NCBI RefSeq assembly: GCF_024748615.1
Contig: NZ_CP087168.1
Location: 868,001-932,000, forward strand
Direction: 5' to 3'
From: Pseudomonas sp. B21-048
Lineage (GTDB): Bacteria; Pseudomonadota; Gammaproteobacteria; Pseudomonadales; Pseudomonadaceae
Length of the DNA: 64,000 nt
Shown: piece after piece, positions 7,643-17,518 of the stretch
How positions within the stretch are numbered: the first letter of the stretch is position 1
Layout of the letters: every line of letters begins with the position of its first letter
Notes under the pieces: model-generated
The model's database searches: none
Told to the model about the DNA's origin: nothing
What the model saw: the letters and a program-made list of their open reading frames with translations, nothing else
Position numbers and translations under genes: made by a program

Positions 7643-8800
7643 TCAGGCCATTGCGACCTCGGCTGGCGAAACAATGCTGGTCTTGCCCCCACGAGACTTA
7701 CCAGAGCTCAAATACTCGGCAATCGATTCCTGAGTCACCTCACCCAGGAACACCCGCTCGGCATCCATCACCGGCAGCCACGAACGGTTGAACTCGTACA
7801 TGCGCGACAGCAGGATGCGCAAATGCTCGTCGTACGCCGCGGTGGCGTTGAACTCGCGCAGGTATTGCGTGCAGGTACCGGTCTGGCGGTGCAGGTCGCG
7901 ACGGCGCACGTAGCCCAAGGCCTTGTTCTCGGCACAGGTAACCACCACGTAGCGACGGTCCAGTTCGTCCATCAATTCCAGCGCTTCGACCACCGGAGTT
8001 CCCGGGCTCACCGAGGGCGCGTTGTCCGCCGCGTCTTCGGCTTTCACCAGCAACAGACGCTTGAGGGTGCTGTCCTGGCCGACAAAGTTGCTGACAAAAT
8101 CATCCGCCGGATGCGCGAGCAGGGTGTCCGGATGGTCGATCTGCAGCAGTTTGCCCGCGCGGAAAATTGCAATCTTGTCGCCGAGCTTGATCGCTTCGTC
8201 GATGTCATGACTGACCATGATCACGGTCTTGTTCAGCGCCCGTTGCATCTCGAAGAATTCGTTCTGGATCATCTCGCGGTTGATCGGGTCGACCGCGCCG
8301 AACGGTTCGTCCATCAACAACAGCGGCGCATCCGCTGCCAGCGCGCGAATCACGCCGATCCGCTGCTGCTGGCCACCGGACAACTCACGCGGATAGCGAG
8401 TCAGATACTGCTTGGGTTCGAGCTTGATCATGCTCATCAACTCGCGGGCACGGTCGTGGCATTTCTGTTTGTCCCAGCCGAGCAGGCGCGGAACGATGGT
8501 GATGTTTTCCTCGATGGTCATGTTCGGGAACAGACCGATCTGCTGGATCACGTAACCGATGTTGCGACGCAGGGTCACGGCGTCGAGGTCGGTGGTGTCT
8601 TCGCCGTTGATCAGGATCTTGCCCGAGGTTGGCTTGATCAGGCGGTTGATCATCTTCAGCGTGGTGCTTTTGCCGCAGCCCGATGGCCCCAGGAACACAC
8701 AGATTTCGCCTTCATTGACGGTCAGGCTTACCGAGTCCACGGCTTTCACATCTTTGCCGTTGCTTTGGAAGGTCTTGCTGAGGTTTTGAAGTTCGATCAT
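7643..8800 (-). CDS. Osmoprotectant (betaine/choline type) ABC transporter ATPase with C-terminal CBS region
   Basis: ATP-hydrolysing subunit driving uptake of quaternary amine osmolytes. 385 aa. Walker A GPSGCGKST at 38-46, the LSGGQQQR signature, Walker B LLLMDEPF followed by GAVD, and the switch His in MVSHD are all visible. Residues beyond about 250 carry a CBS-type region (VEALELMDELDRRYVVV and later SWLPVMDAE), which in OpuA/OpuC proteins senses ionic strength or nucleotide. The start at 8800 overlaps the upstream permease stop codon in ATGA and is preceded by AAAGGA. It is the last gene of the four-gene minus-strand operon 11093-7643. Confidence 0.93.
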   Translation of the reverse strand: MIELQNLSKTFQSNGKDVKAVDSVSLTVNEGEICVFLGPSGCGKSTTLKMINRLIKPTSGKILINGEDTTDLDAVTLRRNIGYVIQQIGLFPNMTIEENITIVPRLLGWDKQKCHDRARELMSMIKLEPKQYLTRYPRELSGGQQQRIGVIRALAADAPLLLMDEPFGAVDPINREMIQNEFFEMQRALNKTVIMVSHDIDEAIKLGDKIAIFRAGKLLQIDHPDTLLAHPADDFVSNFVGQDSTLKRLLLVKAEDAADNAPSVSPGTPVVEALELMDELDRRYVVVTCAENKALGYVRRRDLHRQTGTCTQYLREFNATAAYDEHLRILLSRMYEFNRSWLPVMDAERVFLGEVTQESIAEYLSSGKSRGGKTSIVSPAEVAMA

Positions 8801-9450
8801 TTGAGCAATCCTTTTGGAGTCAGCGTGCGTTGCAGCCATTGCAGAAGCAGGTCGGCGAAGATGGCCAGGAGGCTGACCAGCACGGCGCCGACGATCAGCA
8901 TCGACATGTCGCTGCGGCTGATGGAAGCGAGAATGAGTACACCGAGGCCACCGGCGCCGATGGTCGCGGCGATGGTCATCACACCGATGTTCATCACCAC
9001 GGCGGTGCGCACGCCGGCGAGGATCACCGGCACGGCAATCGGCAGTTCGACCATGCGCAGGCGCTGGCCGAAGGTCATGCCGATGCCGCGGGCGGCTTCA
9101 CGGATACCCGGTTCGACGCCGGTCAGGGCCAGGTAGGTGTTACGCATGATCGGCAGCAGCGAGTACAGAAACACTGCGGTGATCGCCGGCATTGGGCCCA
9201 GGCCCTGGCCGAATGTCGAATAGAACGGCAGTAGCAGGCCGAACAGCGCAATTGATGGCACGGTCAGCAACACCGTAGCGCTGGCTTGCAACGGGCCAGC
9301 CAGTGTCGGGAAACGGGTCATCAGGATGCCCAGCGGCACGCCAACCAGAATCGCCAGGGTCACGGCGATGCCGACCAGAGTGATGTGCTGCCCGGTCAGG
9401 TGCAAAACCTGCGGCCAATCGAGATGGGAAAAGGCGTTCAGAAATTCCAT
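8797..9450 (-). CDS. Osmoprotectant ABC transporter permease (second)
   Basis: 217 aa inner-membrane permease with five to six hydrophobic helices and the EAA-type coupling loop (IREAARGIGMTFGQRLRMVELPIAVPVILAG region at about 135-165). It pairs with the permease at 11093-10377 to form the membrane channel. Its stop codon overlaps the ATPase start. A GGAGGAAA site precedes the ATG. Family: OpuCB/OpuCD/YehW-like. Confidence 0.92.
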   Translation of the reverse strand: MEFLNAFSHLDWPQVLHLTGQHITLVGIAVTLAILVGVPLGILMTRFPTLAGPLQASATVLLTVPSIALFGLLLPFYSTFGQGLGPMPAITAVFLYSLLPIMRNTYLALTGVEPGIREAARGIGMTFGQRLRMVELPIAVPVILAGVRTAVVMNIGVMTIAATIGAGGLGVLILASISRSDMSMLIVGAVLVSLLAIFADLLLQWLQRTLTPKGLLK

Positions 9451-9462
9451 GTCTTTTCCTCC

Positions 9463-10356
9463 TCAGTTGATGGGGTGCTGGCGCAGGAAATCGGCGGCAA
9501 CGGATGAAGGGCTTTCGTGATCGACGTCGACCCGCGCATTCAGTGCGCGCATGGTGGCGTCGTCGAACAGTTCGGCCAGCGGCTTGAGCTCTTCGGCGAG
9601 TTTCGGGTGGGCGTCGAGGTAAACCTGACGCACCACTGGCGCGGCGGTGTAGTCGGGGAAGTAGTGTTTGTCGTCTTCCAGCAATTTGAGCTTGAAGGCG
9701 TTCAAGCGACCGTCGGTGGTGTAGACCAGACCGGCGAACGCCTGGCCATTGCGCAGGGCGGTGTAGACCAGCCCGGCGTCCATCTGACGGATGTTGTTGC
9801 GGGTCAGGTTCATGCCGTAGAGGTCAACCATGCCGTCGAGACCGTCGGAACGGTTGGCGAACTCGGTGTCCAGCGCGACGAGGTGATGGGTCTTCGCCTC
9901 AGCCTGCATCACCGTGTTCAGCTCGCTCATGGTGTTGATCTGCGGATAAGCCTTCGCGGTGTTTTCCGGCAGGGCCAGGGCGTAGGTGTTGCTGAACTTC
10001 GACGGGGTGAGCCAGACCAGGCCTTTTTTCGCGTCGAGTGCTTTCACTCGGGCGTAGGACTGAGCGCTGTCGAGCTTGTCGGTGACGTGGTTGTAAGCCA
10101 CCAGCGACACGCCGGTGTATTCCCACATCAAATCCAGCTGACCACTTTCGTGGGCGCTGCGAGCCAGGTTGCTGCCCAGACCGCCCGTCACTTGAGTGTC
10201 ATAACCCTTGGTGCGCAGGTATTGGGAAGTGATTTCCGCCAGCAGTGTTTGTTCGGTGAACACCCGGGCGCCGATGCGAATCACGGGTTTTTCAGCGGCT
10301 TGGGCAAATCCTGCGAACAGCAGAACGCAGCCTAGTAAAAAGCTAAATGTCTTCAT
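9463..10356 (-). CDS. Osmoprotectant ABC transporter periplasmic binding protein
   Basis: 297 aa with a classic signal peptide (FSFLLGCVLLFAGFAQA, cleavage near residue 20). The mature part begins with the IGARVFTEQTLLAEI motif of glycine-betaine/choline/carnitine binding proteins of the OpuAC/OsmF type, followed by GGLGSNLARSA and LMWEYTGVS. The start at 10356 has AAGGAA upstream and gives the signal peptide at the N-terminus; the longer frame to 10641 reads back into the permease gene. Ligand cannot be fixed by eye; betaine, choline or carnitine are the usual ones. Confidence 0.92.
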   Translation of the reverse strand: MKTFSFLLGCVLLFAGFAQAAEKPVIRIGARVFTEQTLLAEITSQYLRTKGYDTQVTGGLGSNLARSAHESGQLDLMWEYTGVSLVAYNHVTDKLDSAQSYARVKALDAKKGLVWLTPSKFSNTYALALPENTAKAYPQINTMSELNTVMQAEAKTHHLVALDTEFANRSDGLDGMVDLYGMNLTRNNIRQMDAGLVYTALRNGQAFAGLVYTTDGRLNAFKLKLLEDDKHYFPDYTAAPVVRQVYLDAHPKLAEELKPLAELFDDATMRALNARVDVDHESPSSVAADFLRQHPIN

Positions 10357-10376
10357 GAATATTCCTTTGCCGAGGC

Positions 10377-11093
10377 TTAAGACGGGCGCAAGCCGCGTTC
10401 GAGCCAGAGGCGGCTGGCGAGTGTCACCAGGCCGTCGAGCAGCAAGGCCAGCAAGGCGGTGCAGGCCGCGCCGAGCAGCAGTTGCGGCTGATTGTTCAGG
10501 GCGATGCCGGGGAAAATCAGGCTGCCCAGACTGTTCGCGCCAATCAGGAACGCCAGCGGTGCAGTCCCGACGTTGATCGCCAGCGCCACGCGCACACCAC
10601 CGATGATGATCGGCACGGCGTTCGGCAGTTCGACGCGCCATAGCACCTGAGTCGGTGTCATGCCGATGCCGACGGCCGCTTCCTTGAGTGAACTCTGGAC
10701 GTTTTTCAGCCCTTCGTAGGTGTTGCGCACAATCGGCAACAGTGAGGCGAGGAACAAGGCGAAGATCGCAGGGCCGCTGCCGATGCCGAGGATACCCAGG
10801 GCGATGGCCAGTACGGCGAGAGGCGGCACAGTGTTGCCGATATTGAAGATCTGCATGAAGCGTTCGGCGCGTCCAACCAGGGTCGGGCGGCTGAGGAAGA
10901 TGCCGGCGGGGATGCCCACAGCGAGGGCGGCCAGCATGGAAACGAGGACGAGAACCAGATGAGCTTGCAGGTAGAACAACAAATCGTCGCGGTACTGTTC
11001 GATTGTATTGATGCCGATCCAGTGGATCAGCAGGGCCAGAAGGGCGATTACCAGCGCGCCTCCTATCAGCCCTTTGCCATAGTGGATAGCCAC
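10377..11093 (-). CDS. Osmoprotectant ABC transporter permease (first)
   Basis: 238 aa from a GTG at 11093, chosen because AGGAG lies 9 bases upstream and the first membrane helix (LIGGALVIALLALLIHWIG) then starts near residue 8; a longer frame to 11204 adds a basic, unlike extension. The EAA loop reads LKEAAVGIGMTPTQVLWRVELPNAVP. First gene of the operon permease, binding protein, permease, ATPase. The order differs from the ATPase-first opuC operon I recall in P. aeruginosa. Confidence 0.88.
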   Translation of the reverse strand: MAIHYGKGLIGGALVIALLALLIHWIGINTIEQYRDDLLFYLQAHLVLVLVSMLAALAVGIPAGIFLSRPTLVGRAERFMQIFNIGNTVPPLAVLAIALGILGIGSGPAIFALFLASLLPIVRNTYEGLKNVQSSLKEAAVGIGMTPTQVLWRVELPNAVPIIIGGVRVALAINVGTAPLAFLIGANSLGSLIFPGIALNNQPQLLLGAACTALLALLLDGLVTLASRLWLERGLRPS

Positions 11094-11422
11094 AGGCGGA
11101 CTCCTTTTTTTCAGTCGGCGAACACTCTTTCGTGTGGCAACGCCTTTCTTGGCTGCCGAAAAAATGATCGCGAGAAGCAGCTCGTCATACCGGTGAAACA
11201 GCATGCAATCGAGCCGTGAGCACAGCCTCGTCAGGCCGAATTGCAGGTGTTTCAGGCCCCCGACGAGTGGTCGTTACGGGGGAGTGGACGTCTCCGTGCT
11301 TTAAAAGGTTCCCATCTACGGCAGCATTTGGCCACCCCTAATGTGCTCAACGGTTCGGTTATTGACTCAAGTTGGGCTATAATCTGCGCCCTTTTTTTGA
11401 ATCACCTGCCAGGCGATTTCCC
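11094..11422. other. Divergent intergenic region, osmoprotectant operon / prfC
   Basis: About 330 bases containing the promoters of both flanking units. Apart from the TATAAT-containing element before prfC nothing distinct is seen; no gene is supported on either strand. Confidence 0.5.
11362..11383 (+). promoter_or_regulatory. Probable prfC promoter
   Basis: A perfect TATAAT at 11378-11383 lies 39 bases before the prfC ATG. The nearby TTGACT (11362-11367) is only 10 bases from it, too close to act as its -35 element, so the -10 box is the supported part. Confidence 0.45.
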
Positions 11423-13006
11423 ATGACCAAACAGGCCGCCGAAGTCGCGAAACGCCGCACTTTCGCCATTATTTCCCACCCCGATGCCGGTAAGACCACC
11501 ATCACCGAGAAGCTCTTGCTGATGGGCAAGGCGATTGCGATTGCGGGCACGGTGAAGTCGCGTAAATCCGACCGCCATGCCACCTCCGACTGGATGGAAA
11601 TGGAAAAACAACGGGGTATTTCCATTACCACGTCGGTCATGCAGTTCCCGTATCGCGATCACATGATCAACCTGCTCGACACCCCGGGCCACGAAGACTT
11701 CTCCGAAGATACCTACCGTACCCTGACCGCGGTGGACTCGGCCTTGATGGTCCTCGACGGCGGTAAGGGTGTAGAGCCACGGACCATCGCCCTGATGGAT
11801 GTTTGCCGTCTGCGTGACACGCCGATCGTCAGCTTCATCAACAAACTCGACCGTGACATTCGCGACCCGATTGAACTGCTCGACGAAATCGAAGCGGTCC
11901 TGAAGATCAAGGCTGCGCCGATCACCTGGCCGATCGGTTGCTACCGCGATTTCAAGGGTGTTTATCACCTCGCCGACGACTACATCATCGTCTACACCGC
12001 CGGTCACGGCCACGAGCGCACCGATGTGAAAATCATCGAGAAGCTCGACTCCGATGAAGCCCGCGCGCACTTGGGCGACGAGTACGATCGCTTCGTTGAG
12101 CAGCTGGAACTGGTGCAGGGCGCCTGCCATGAATTCAATCAGCAGGAATTCCTCGACGGTCAACTGACCCCGGTGTTCTTCGGTACCGCACTGGGAAACT
12201 TCGGTGTCGATCATGTGCTCGACGCCGTGGTCGATTGGGCGCCGCGTCCATTGGCGCGCGTAGCCAACGAGCGCACCGTGGAGCCGGTGGAAGAGAAGTT
12301 CTCGGGCTTCATCTTCAAGATTCAGGCGAACATGGACCCGAAACACCGCGACCGTATCGCCTTCATGCGGATCTGCTCTGGCAAGTACGAAAAAGGCATG
12401 AAAATGCGCCATGTGCGCACCGGCAAGGACGTGCGGATCGGCGATGCGCTGACGTTCTTCTCTTCCGAACGTGAGCAACTGGAAGAAGCGTTTGCCGGCG
12501 ACATCATCGGCCTGCACAACCACGGCACCATCCAGATCGGCGACACCTTCAGCGAAGGCGAAGTCCTGGGCTTCACCGGCATCCCGCACTTCGCCCCGGA
12601 ACTGTTCCGTCGCGTACGTCTGCGTGATCCGCTGAAATCCAAGCAACTGCGTCAGGGCTTGCAGCAATTGGCCGAAGAAGGCGCCACTCAGGTGTTTTTC
12701 CCCGAGCGCAGCAACGACATCATCCTTGGCGCCGTCGGTGTGCTGCAGTTCGATGTGGTCGCCAGCCGTTTGAAAGAGGAATACAAAGTCGAGTGCTCCT
12801 ACGAGCCGATCACGGTTTATTCCGCGCGCTGGATCGATTGCAGCGACAAGAAGAAGCTTGAGGAATTCTCCAACAAGGCTGTGGAAAACCTGGCGGTCGA
12901 CGGCGGCGGACATCTGACCTACCTGGCCCCGACCCGGGTCAACCTGGCGCTGATGGAAGAACGCTGGCCGGACGTGAAATTCCGTGCGACGCGTGAGCAT
13001 CATTAA
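11423..13006 (+). CDS. prfC: Peptide chain release factor 3
   Basis: GTPase that recycles RF1/RF2 from the ribosome after peptide release. 527 aa, the standard length. G1 motif HPDAGKTT at 19-26, switch region with [10 protein letters not shown]3 DTPGHEDF, and G4 NKLD are present; the C-terminal RF3 domains follow ([22 protein letters not shown]). The start at 11423 matches the family N-terminus MTKQAAEV; the earlier in-frame ATG at 11372 lies in the promoter. Monocistronic, with its own terminator at 13030-13063. Confidence 0.97.
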   Translation: MTKQAAEVAKRRTFAIISHPDAGKTTITEKLLLMGKAIAIAGTVKSRKSDRHATSDWMEMEKQRGISITTSVMQFPYRDHMINLLDTPGHEDFSEDTYRTLTAVDSALMVLDGGKGVEPRTIALMDVCRLRDTPIVSFINKLDRDIRDPIELLDEIEAVLKIKAAPITWPIGCYRDFKGVYHLADDYIIVYTAGHGHERTDVKIIEKLDSDEARAHLGDEYDRFVEQLELVQGACHEFNQQEFLDGQLTPVFFGTALGNFGVDHVLDAVVDWAPRPLARVANERTVEPVEEKFSGFIFKIQANMDPKHRDRIAFMRICSGKYEKGMKMRHVRTGKDVRIGDALTFFSSEREQLEEAFAGDIIGLHNHGTIQIGDTFSEGEVLGFTGIPHFAPELFRRVRLRDPLKSKQLRQGLQQLAEEGATQVFFPERSNDIILGAVGVLQFDVVASRLKEEYKVECSYEPITVYSARWIDCSDKKKLEEFSNKAVENLAVDGGGHLTYLAPTRVNLALMEERWPDVKFRATREHH

Positions 13007-13029
13007 TCGGTAAAGGTGCTCTGGGACAT

Positions 13030-13063
13030 AAAAGGCGAAGCTTTCGGGCTTCGCCTTTTTTTT
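13030..13063 (+). terminator. Intrinsic terminator of prfC
   Basis: AAAAGGCGAAGC (13030-13041) pairs with GCTTCGCCTTTT (13048-13059) over a 6-base loop and continues into a run of eight T. Confidence 0.92.
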
Positions 13064-13238
13064 GGACGATCTTTTGATTTTGGTGTTTGATCTTTTCGGC
13101 ATAACACCTATTCCAAACCAATCTCCCCGCCAACGGAGTTTTCTGCTACCCGGTAGCGTCCTGTCTGGAGAACCCGGTCAATCGGAACTAAATTTCACTC
13201 AGGCATCCATGCGTCACCCACAAAGGATGGAATCGGTT

Positions 13239-13448
13239 ATGAGCATTTTTCAACGCATTGTGTTGTTGCTAAAGGTTTTGGTGATGCTGTCCCTCGGCAC
13301 GTCGGCGCTGGCGTGGGCAGAATGTCAGGACCATGAAAAACAGGCCTTGAACGGGCAAGGCGTGCACAGCGAGCTGATGATCGCTGCGACCGAAACAGAC
13401 GATGACGACCCAGACGCCGATGAAGATGAGGAAGACACGCAAACGTAA
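13239..13448 (+). CDS. Small secreted acidic protein of unknown function
   Basis: 69 aa from the ATG at 13239, chosen because it puts a clean signal peptide at the N-terminus (IVLLLKVLVMLSLGTSALAWA, cleavage near residue 27) with AGGATGGA upstream; ATGs at 13209 and 13227 are in frame and possible. The mature part of about 42 residues ends in a strongly acidic tail with twelve Asp/Glu among the last eighteen residues, and has one Cys. A GGAACT element at 13184-13189 could be the -35 box of an envelope-stress (ECF) sigma promoter, but the -10 is not clear. I do not recognise the family. A metal- or cation-binding periplasmic peptide is a guess from charge alone. Confidence 0.6.
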   Translation: MSIFQRIVLLLKVLVMLSLGTSALAWAECQDHEKQALNGQGVHSELMIAATETDDDDPDADEDEEDTQT

Positions 13449-13465
13449 ATGACGGACAAAAGAAA

Positions 13466-13508
13466 ACCCCTCCTGCCGGATTGATGCGCAGTCTGGCGGA
13501 AGGGGGCT
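13466..13508. other. Imperfect inverted repeat, possible terminator
   Basis: CCCCTCCTGCCGGA pairs with TCTGGCGGAAGGGG with two wobbles and one mismatch. The run AAAAGAAAA lies on its left side, so it reads as stem plus T-run on the minus strand, where it would end the dpp operon just after dppF. Confidence 0.4.
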
Positions 13509-13553
13509 GGTCAACTCAGCAAAAGCGCGCCCCGATATCCGAGGCACGTTTTT

Positions 13554-14534
13554 TTATGTCGCGCCGTCGAGAAATTGCTCGGCGTAGTGACAAGCCACCT
13601 GACGCGTATCGACCAGGCGCAGCAGCGGTTCTTCGGTGGTGCAACGCTCAGTCGCGTACGGGCAGCGTTTGTGGAAGGCGCAGCCGGACGGTGGGTTCAG
13701 CGGATTGGGCAGTTCGCCGACGATCTTGATTTTCGGCTTGTCCGGATCCGGGTGGATGGTCGGCGTGGCAGACAACAGCGCCTGGGTGTACGGGTGCAGA
13801 GGGCGAGTGTAGATGTCCTCTTTCGGACCCATTTCCACCGGGCGACCGAGGTACATCACCATCACGTGATCGGCGACGTGACGCACCACGGCCAGGTTGT
13901 GGGAGATGAACACGTAGGCGGTGTTGAACTCTTGCTGCAAATCCATGAACAGGTTGAGCACCTGCGCCTGAATCGACACGTCCAGCGCCGAGGTCGGTTC
14001 GTCCGCGACCAGCACTTTCGGGTGCAGCATCATCGCACGGGCCAGAGCGATCCGCTGACGTTGACCGCCGGAGAACATGTGCGGATAGCGCTGGTAATGC
14101 TCAGGCCGCAAGCCCACCTGTTTCATCATCGCCTGGACTTTCTCGCGACGTTCCGAGGCGCTCAGGTTGGTGTTGATCAATAACGGCTCTGCAAGCTGAT
14201 CACCGATTTTCTGCCGTGGGTTCAGCGACGCGTACGGGCTCTGGAACACCATCTGCACGTCTTTGCGCAGTTGCTTGCGCTGAGCCTTGTCGGCGCCGGC
14301 AACTTCCTGCCCGGCGATTTTCAAGGAGCCGGAGGACGGTTCTTCGATCAGCGTCAGGGCACGGGCCAGGGTGGATTTGCCGCAACCCGATTCGCCCACA
14401 ACGGCGAGGGTTTTGCCGGCTTCCAGTTCGAACGACACCCCGTTCAGGGCGCGCACGGTCGCATGGCCCTTGAACAGGCCACGGGACACTTCGTAGTGAC
14501 GGGTCAGGTTGCGCGCGGTAAGTACGACGGCCAT
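13554..14534 (-). CDS. dppF: Dipeptide ABC transporter ATPase DppF
   Basis: 326 aa ATPase. Walker A GESGCGKST, signature FSGGQRQR, Walker B VLVADEPTSALD, H-loop ISHN, and the C-terminal oligopeptide/dipeptide extension with four Cys-like positions (CAFHKRCPYATERC) typical of DppD/DppF and likely Fe-S or structural. The ATG at 14534 shares one base with the dppD stop (TAATG), so translation is coupled. Last gene of dppBCDF. Confidence 0.95.
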   Translation of the reverse strand: MAVVLTARNLTRHYEVSRGLFKGHATVRALNGVSFELEAGKTLAVVGESGCGKSTLARALTLIEEPSSGSLKIAGQEVAGADKAQRKQLRKDVQMVFQSPYASLNPRQKIGDQLAEPLLINTNLSASERREKVQAMMKQVGLRPEHYQRYPHMFSGGQRQRIALARAMMLHPKVLVADEPTSALDVSIQAQVLNLFMDLQQEFNTAYVFISHNLAVVRHVADHVMVMYLGRPVEMGPKEDIYTRPLHPYTQALLSATPTIHPDPDKPKIKIVGELPNPLNPPSGCAFHKRCPYATERCTTEEPLLRLVDTRQVACHYAEQFLDGAT

Positions 14535-15502
14535 TACGCCACCTCCTGATTCAGCGGGTAGAAGCAGCGGGCGAGGCTGTTGTTTTTCGGGTCAAGGGTC
14601 GGACGCTGGGTACGGCAGTTGTCCTGCACGTAGGGGCAGCGCGGCGACAGCAGGCAGCCTTGCGGTCGGTCGTAGCGACCGGGAACGATGCCCGGCAGCG
14701 TCGACAGGCGCGCGGCGCCCAGGCTGTGTTCCGGAATCGCCTTAAGCAGCGCTTCGCTGTACGGGTGCGCCGGCATGTCGAACAGCTGTGGCACCTGACC
14801 GACTTCAACCGCTTGGCCGGCGTACATCACGCAGACGCGCTGGGCTGTTTCGGCGACGACCGCGAGGTCGTGAGTGATCAGCACCAGGCCCATGTCATGT
14901 TCTTTTTGCAGGGCCAGCAGCAGGTCCATGATCTGCGCCTGAATCGTTACGTCCAGCGCGGTGGTCGGTTCGTCGGCGATCAGCAGTTTCGGTTCGCCGG
15001 CAATCGCCATGGCGATTGCAACACGCTGACTCATACCGCCGGAGAGTTGATGCGGATAGGCGTCCATACGGCTGGCGGCGCCGGGGATTTCGACTTTTTC
15101 CAGCAATTCGATGGCGCGTTTTCGGGCGTCCTTTCTGGACATTTTCAGGTGCAGACGCAGCACTTCTTCAATCTGGAAACCGACGGTGTAGCTCGGGTTC
15201 AGCGCAGTCATCGGGTCCTGGAAGACCATGGCCAGGTCTTTGCCGACGATTTGCCGACGCTGACGGTTGCTCAGCTTGAGCATGTTCTTGCCGTCGAAAT
15301 TCAGGGCGTCGGCGGTGACGATTCCCGGAGGCTCGATCAGGCCCATCAGCGCCATCATGGTCACGGACTTGCCGGAACCCGATTCGCCAACGATGGCCAG
15401 CACTTCGCCCTTGTCCACGGTAATGTCGAGACCGTCGACCACCGGAACGGCGTTGGCGTCGCCGAAGCGAACGTTGAGATTCTTGATTTCTAACAGGGGC
15501 AT
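14534..15502 (-). CDS. dppD: Dipeptide ABC transporter ATPase DppD
   Basis: 322 aa ATPase, partner of DppF. Walker A GESGSGKS, signature LSGGMSQR, Walker [14 protein letters not shown]-loop ITHD, and C-terminal cysteine motif [14 protein letters not shown]. The start at 15502 is chosen for GAGGAG 7 bases upstream and the MPLLEIKNL family beginning; the longer frame to 15547 reads into dppC. Ten bases separate it from dppC. Confidence 0.95.
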   Translation of the reverse strand: MPLLEIKNLNVRFGDANAVPVVDGLDITVDKGEVLAIVGESGSGKSVTMMALMGLIEPPGIVTADALNFDGKNMLKLSNRQRRQIVGKDLAMVFQDPMTALNPSYTVGFQIEEVLRLHLKMSRKDARKRAIELLEKVEIPGAASRMDAYPHQLSGGMSQRVAIAMAIAGEPKLLIADEPTTALDVTIQAQIMDLLLALQKEHDMGLVLITHDLAVVAETAQRVCVMYAGQAVEVGQVPQLFDMPAHPYSEALLKAIPEHSLGAARLSTLPGIVPGRYDRPQGCLLSPRCPYVQDNCRTQRPTLDPKNNSLARCFYPLNQEVA

Positions 15503-15512
15503 TTGAATCTCC

Positions 15513-16424
15513 TCAGGCGGCGTTCTTGAGTTTCGGGTCCAGCGCATCGCGCAGGCCGTCGCCCATCAAGTTGATTGCCAGCACGCTGAGCAAAATGGTC
15601 AAACCAGGCAAGCTCACCACCCACCAGGCACGTTCGATGTAGTCGCGAGCCGAAGCCAGCATGGTGCCCCACTCCGGGGTCGGCGGTTGTACGCCAAGGC
15701 CAAGGAAGCCCAGCGCCGCGGCATCGAGAATCGCCGAAGAGAAGCTCAAGGTGGCCTGAACGATCAGCGGCGCCATGCAGTTGGGCAGCACGGTGATGAA
15801 CATCAGGCGCGGCAGACCGGCACCGGCCAGACGCGCGGCGGTCACGTAGTCGCGGTTCAGTTCGCCCATCACCGCGGCGCGGGTCAGACGAACATAGGAC
15901 GGCAACGAAACCACGGCGATGGCGATAATGGTGTTGATCAGGCCAGGGCCGAGGATGGCGACAATCGCCACGGCCAGCAGCAGGGACGGCAGGGCCAGCA
16001 TGATGTCCATCAGACGCATGATGGTTGGGCCGAGCACGCGCGGGAAGAACCCGGCTAACAGCCCCAGCAGGATGCCCGGGATCAGCGACATCACCACGGA
16101 CGACAGGCCGATCATCAACGACAGGCGCGAACCATGAATCAAACGCGACAGCAAGTCGCGACCGAGCTCATCGGTACCGAGCAGGAACTGGATTTTCCCG
16201 CCTTCCAGCCAGGCCGGCGGGGTCAACAGGAAGTCGCGGTACTGTTCGCTCGGGTTATGCGGCGCAACCCACGGCGCGAAGATCGCGCAGAAAATCACCA
16301 GCAGCATGAACATCAGGCCGGCGACGGCCCCTTTGTTCCTGGAAAACGCATGCCAGAATTCTTTGTAGGGGGACGGATACAGCAGGCTTTGATCGACTGT
16401 TACCGGTGTAGTGAGAGTGGTCAT
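15513..16424 (-). CDS. dppC: Dipeptide ABC transporter permease DppC
   Basis: 303 aa inner-membrane permease with the first helix at [19 protein letters not shown], the periplasmic ADP-like segment [20 protein letters not shown] shared by DppC/OppC proteins, and the EAA loop around [24 protein letters not shown]. Start at 16424 leaves 10 bases after dppB; an upstream ATG at 16466 would overlap dppB by 32 bases and is less likely, though the ribosome sites are weak for both. Confidence 0.93.
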   Translation of the reverse strand: MTTLTTPVTVDQSLLYPSPYKEFWHAFSRNKGAVAGLMFMLLVIFCAIFAPWVAPHNPSEQYRDFLLTPPAWLEGGKIQFLLGTDELGRDLLSRLIHGSRLSLMIGLSSVVMSLIPGILLGLLAGFFPRVLGPTIMRLMDIMLALPSLLLAVAIVAILGPGLINTIIAIAVVSLPSYVRLTRAAVMGELNRDYVTAARLAGAGLPRLMFITVLPNCMAPLIVQATLSFSSAILDAAALGFLGLGVQPPTPEWGTMLASARDYIERAWWVVSLPGLTILLSVLAINLMGDGLRDALDPKLKNAA

Positions 16425-16434
16425 GGTCTTGATC

Positions 16435-17445
16435 TCAGCGCTGATGACGGATGCGTGGGTTGGCAAAGCCGTAGAGGATGTCCACTACGAAGTTGACCAG
16501 AATCACCAGGCAGGCGATTAACAGGATGCCGTTCTGCACCACGGGATAGTCCCGTGCGCCAATGGCTTCGATCAGCCATTTGCCGATGCCGGGCCAGGAG
16601 AAAATGGTTTCGGTCAGGACTGCACCGGCCAGCAACGTGCCGACTTGCAGGCCGACCACGGTCAGGACCGGAATCAATGCGTTACGCAGGCCGTGAACGA
16701 ATACCACGCGCGCCGGCGACAGGCCTTTGGCGCGGGCGGTACGGATGTAGTCTTCACGCAGCACTTCGAGCATCGACGAACGGGTCATCCGCGCGATCAC
16801 CGCCAGCGGAATGGTGCCGAGCACGATGGCCGGAAGGATCAGGTGATGCAGGGCATCGAAGAACGCCCCGACGTCATCGGCCAACAACGTATCGATCAGC
16901 ATGAAGCCGGTGCGCGGCTCGATATCGTAGAGCAGGTCGATCCGCCCGGACACCGGGGTCCAGCCCAGGCTCACCGAGAAGAACATGATCAGAATCAGGC
17001 CCCACCAGAAGATCGGCATCGAGTATCCCGCCAGGGAGATGCCCATCACCCCGTGGTCGAACAGGGACCCTCGCTTGAGTGCTGCGATCACCCCGGCCAG
17101 AAGGCCCAGGATACCGGCGAACAACAGGGCGGCCATGGACAGTTCCAGGGTCGCGGGGAATAGAGAGCTGAACTCGGTCCAGACGCTTTCCCGGGTACGC
17201 AGGGATTCGCCAAGATCGCCGTGGGCCAGTTTGCCGATGTAATCCAGGTACTGGGCATACAGGGGTTTATTCAGACCTAGGCGTTCCATTGCCTGAGCAT
17301 GCATTTCGGGGTCGACTCGACGTTCGCCCATCATCACTTCCACGGGGTCGCCAGGAATCATGCGAATCAACGCGAAAGTCAGCAAGGTGATGCCGAAGAA
17401 CGTAGGGATCAGTAACCCCAGTCGGCGGGCAATAAAACTAAACAT
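16435..17445 (-). CDS. dppB: Dipeptide ABC transporter permease DppB
   Basis: 336 aa inner-membrane permease. Family landmarks are the N-terminal MFSFIARRLGLLIPTFFGI helix, the segment LIRMIPGDPVEVMMGER, the EAA loop TARAKGLSPARVVFVHGLRNALIPV, and six hydrophobic helices. It heads the dppBCDF membrane/ATPase block, about 75 bases after the binding-protein gene, and makes the heterodimeric channel with DppC. Confidence 0.95.
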   Translation of the reverse strand: MFSFIARRLGLLIPTFFGITLLTFALIRMIPGDPVEVMMGERRVDPEMHAQAMERLGLNKPLYAQYLDYIGKLAHGDLGESLRTRESVWTEFSSLFPATLELSMAALLFAGILGLLAGVIAALKRGSLFDHGVMGISLAGYSMPIFWWGLILIMFFSVSLGWTPVSGRIDLLYDIEPRTGFMLIDTLLADDVGAFFDALHHLILPAIVLGTIPLAVIARMTRSSMLEVLREDYIRTARAKGLSPARVVFVHGLRNALIPVLTVVGLQVGTLLAGAVLTETIFSWPGIGKWLIEAIGARDYPVVQNGILLIACLVILVNFVVDILYGFANPRIRHQR

Positions 17446-17518
17446 CGTAAGGTGTACCTCATCAGCCGGTTAGGCGTGCCCGGCAGCGCTGGGGTCAGCG
17501 ATGCCGAGCGTTTCTTAT

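Noticed and set aside
7514..9136. 540-codon plus-strand frame opposite the osmoprotectant ATPase and permease
   Set aside because: It is the antisense shadow of two clear ABC genes in GC-rich DNA, with Val/Gln/His-rich meaningless product.
11362..11367. TTGACT as -35 box for prfC
   Set aside because: Only 10 bases from the TATAAT, far shorter than the 16-18 needed.
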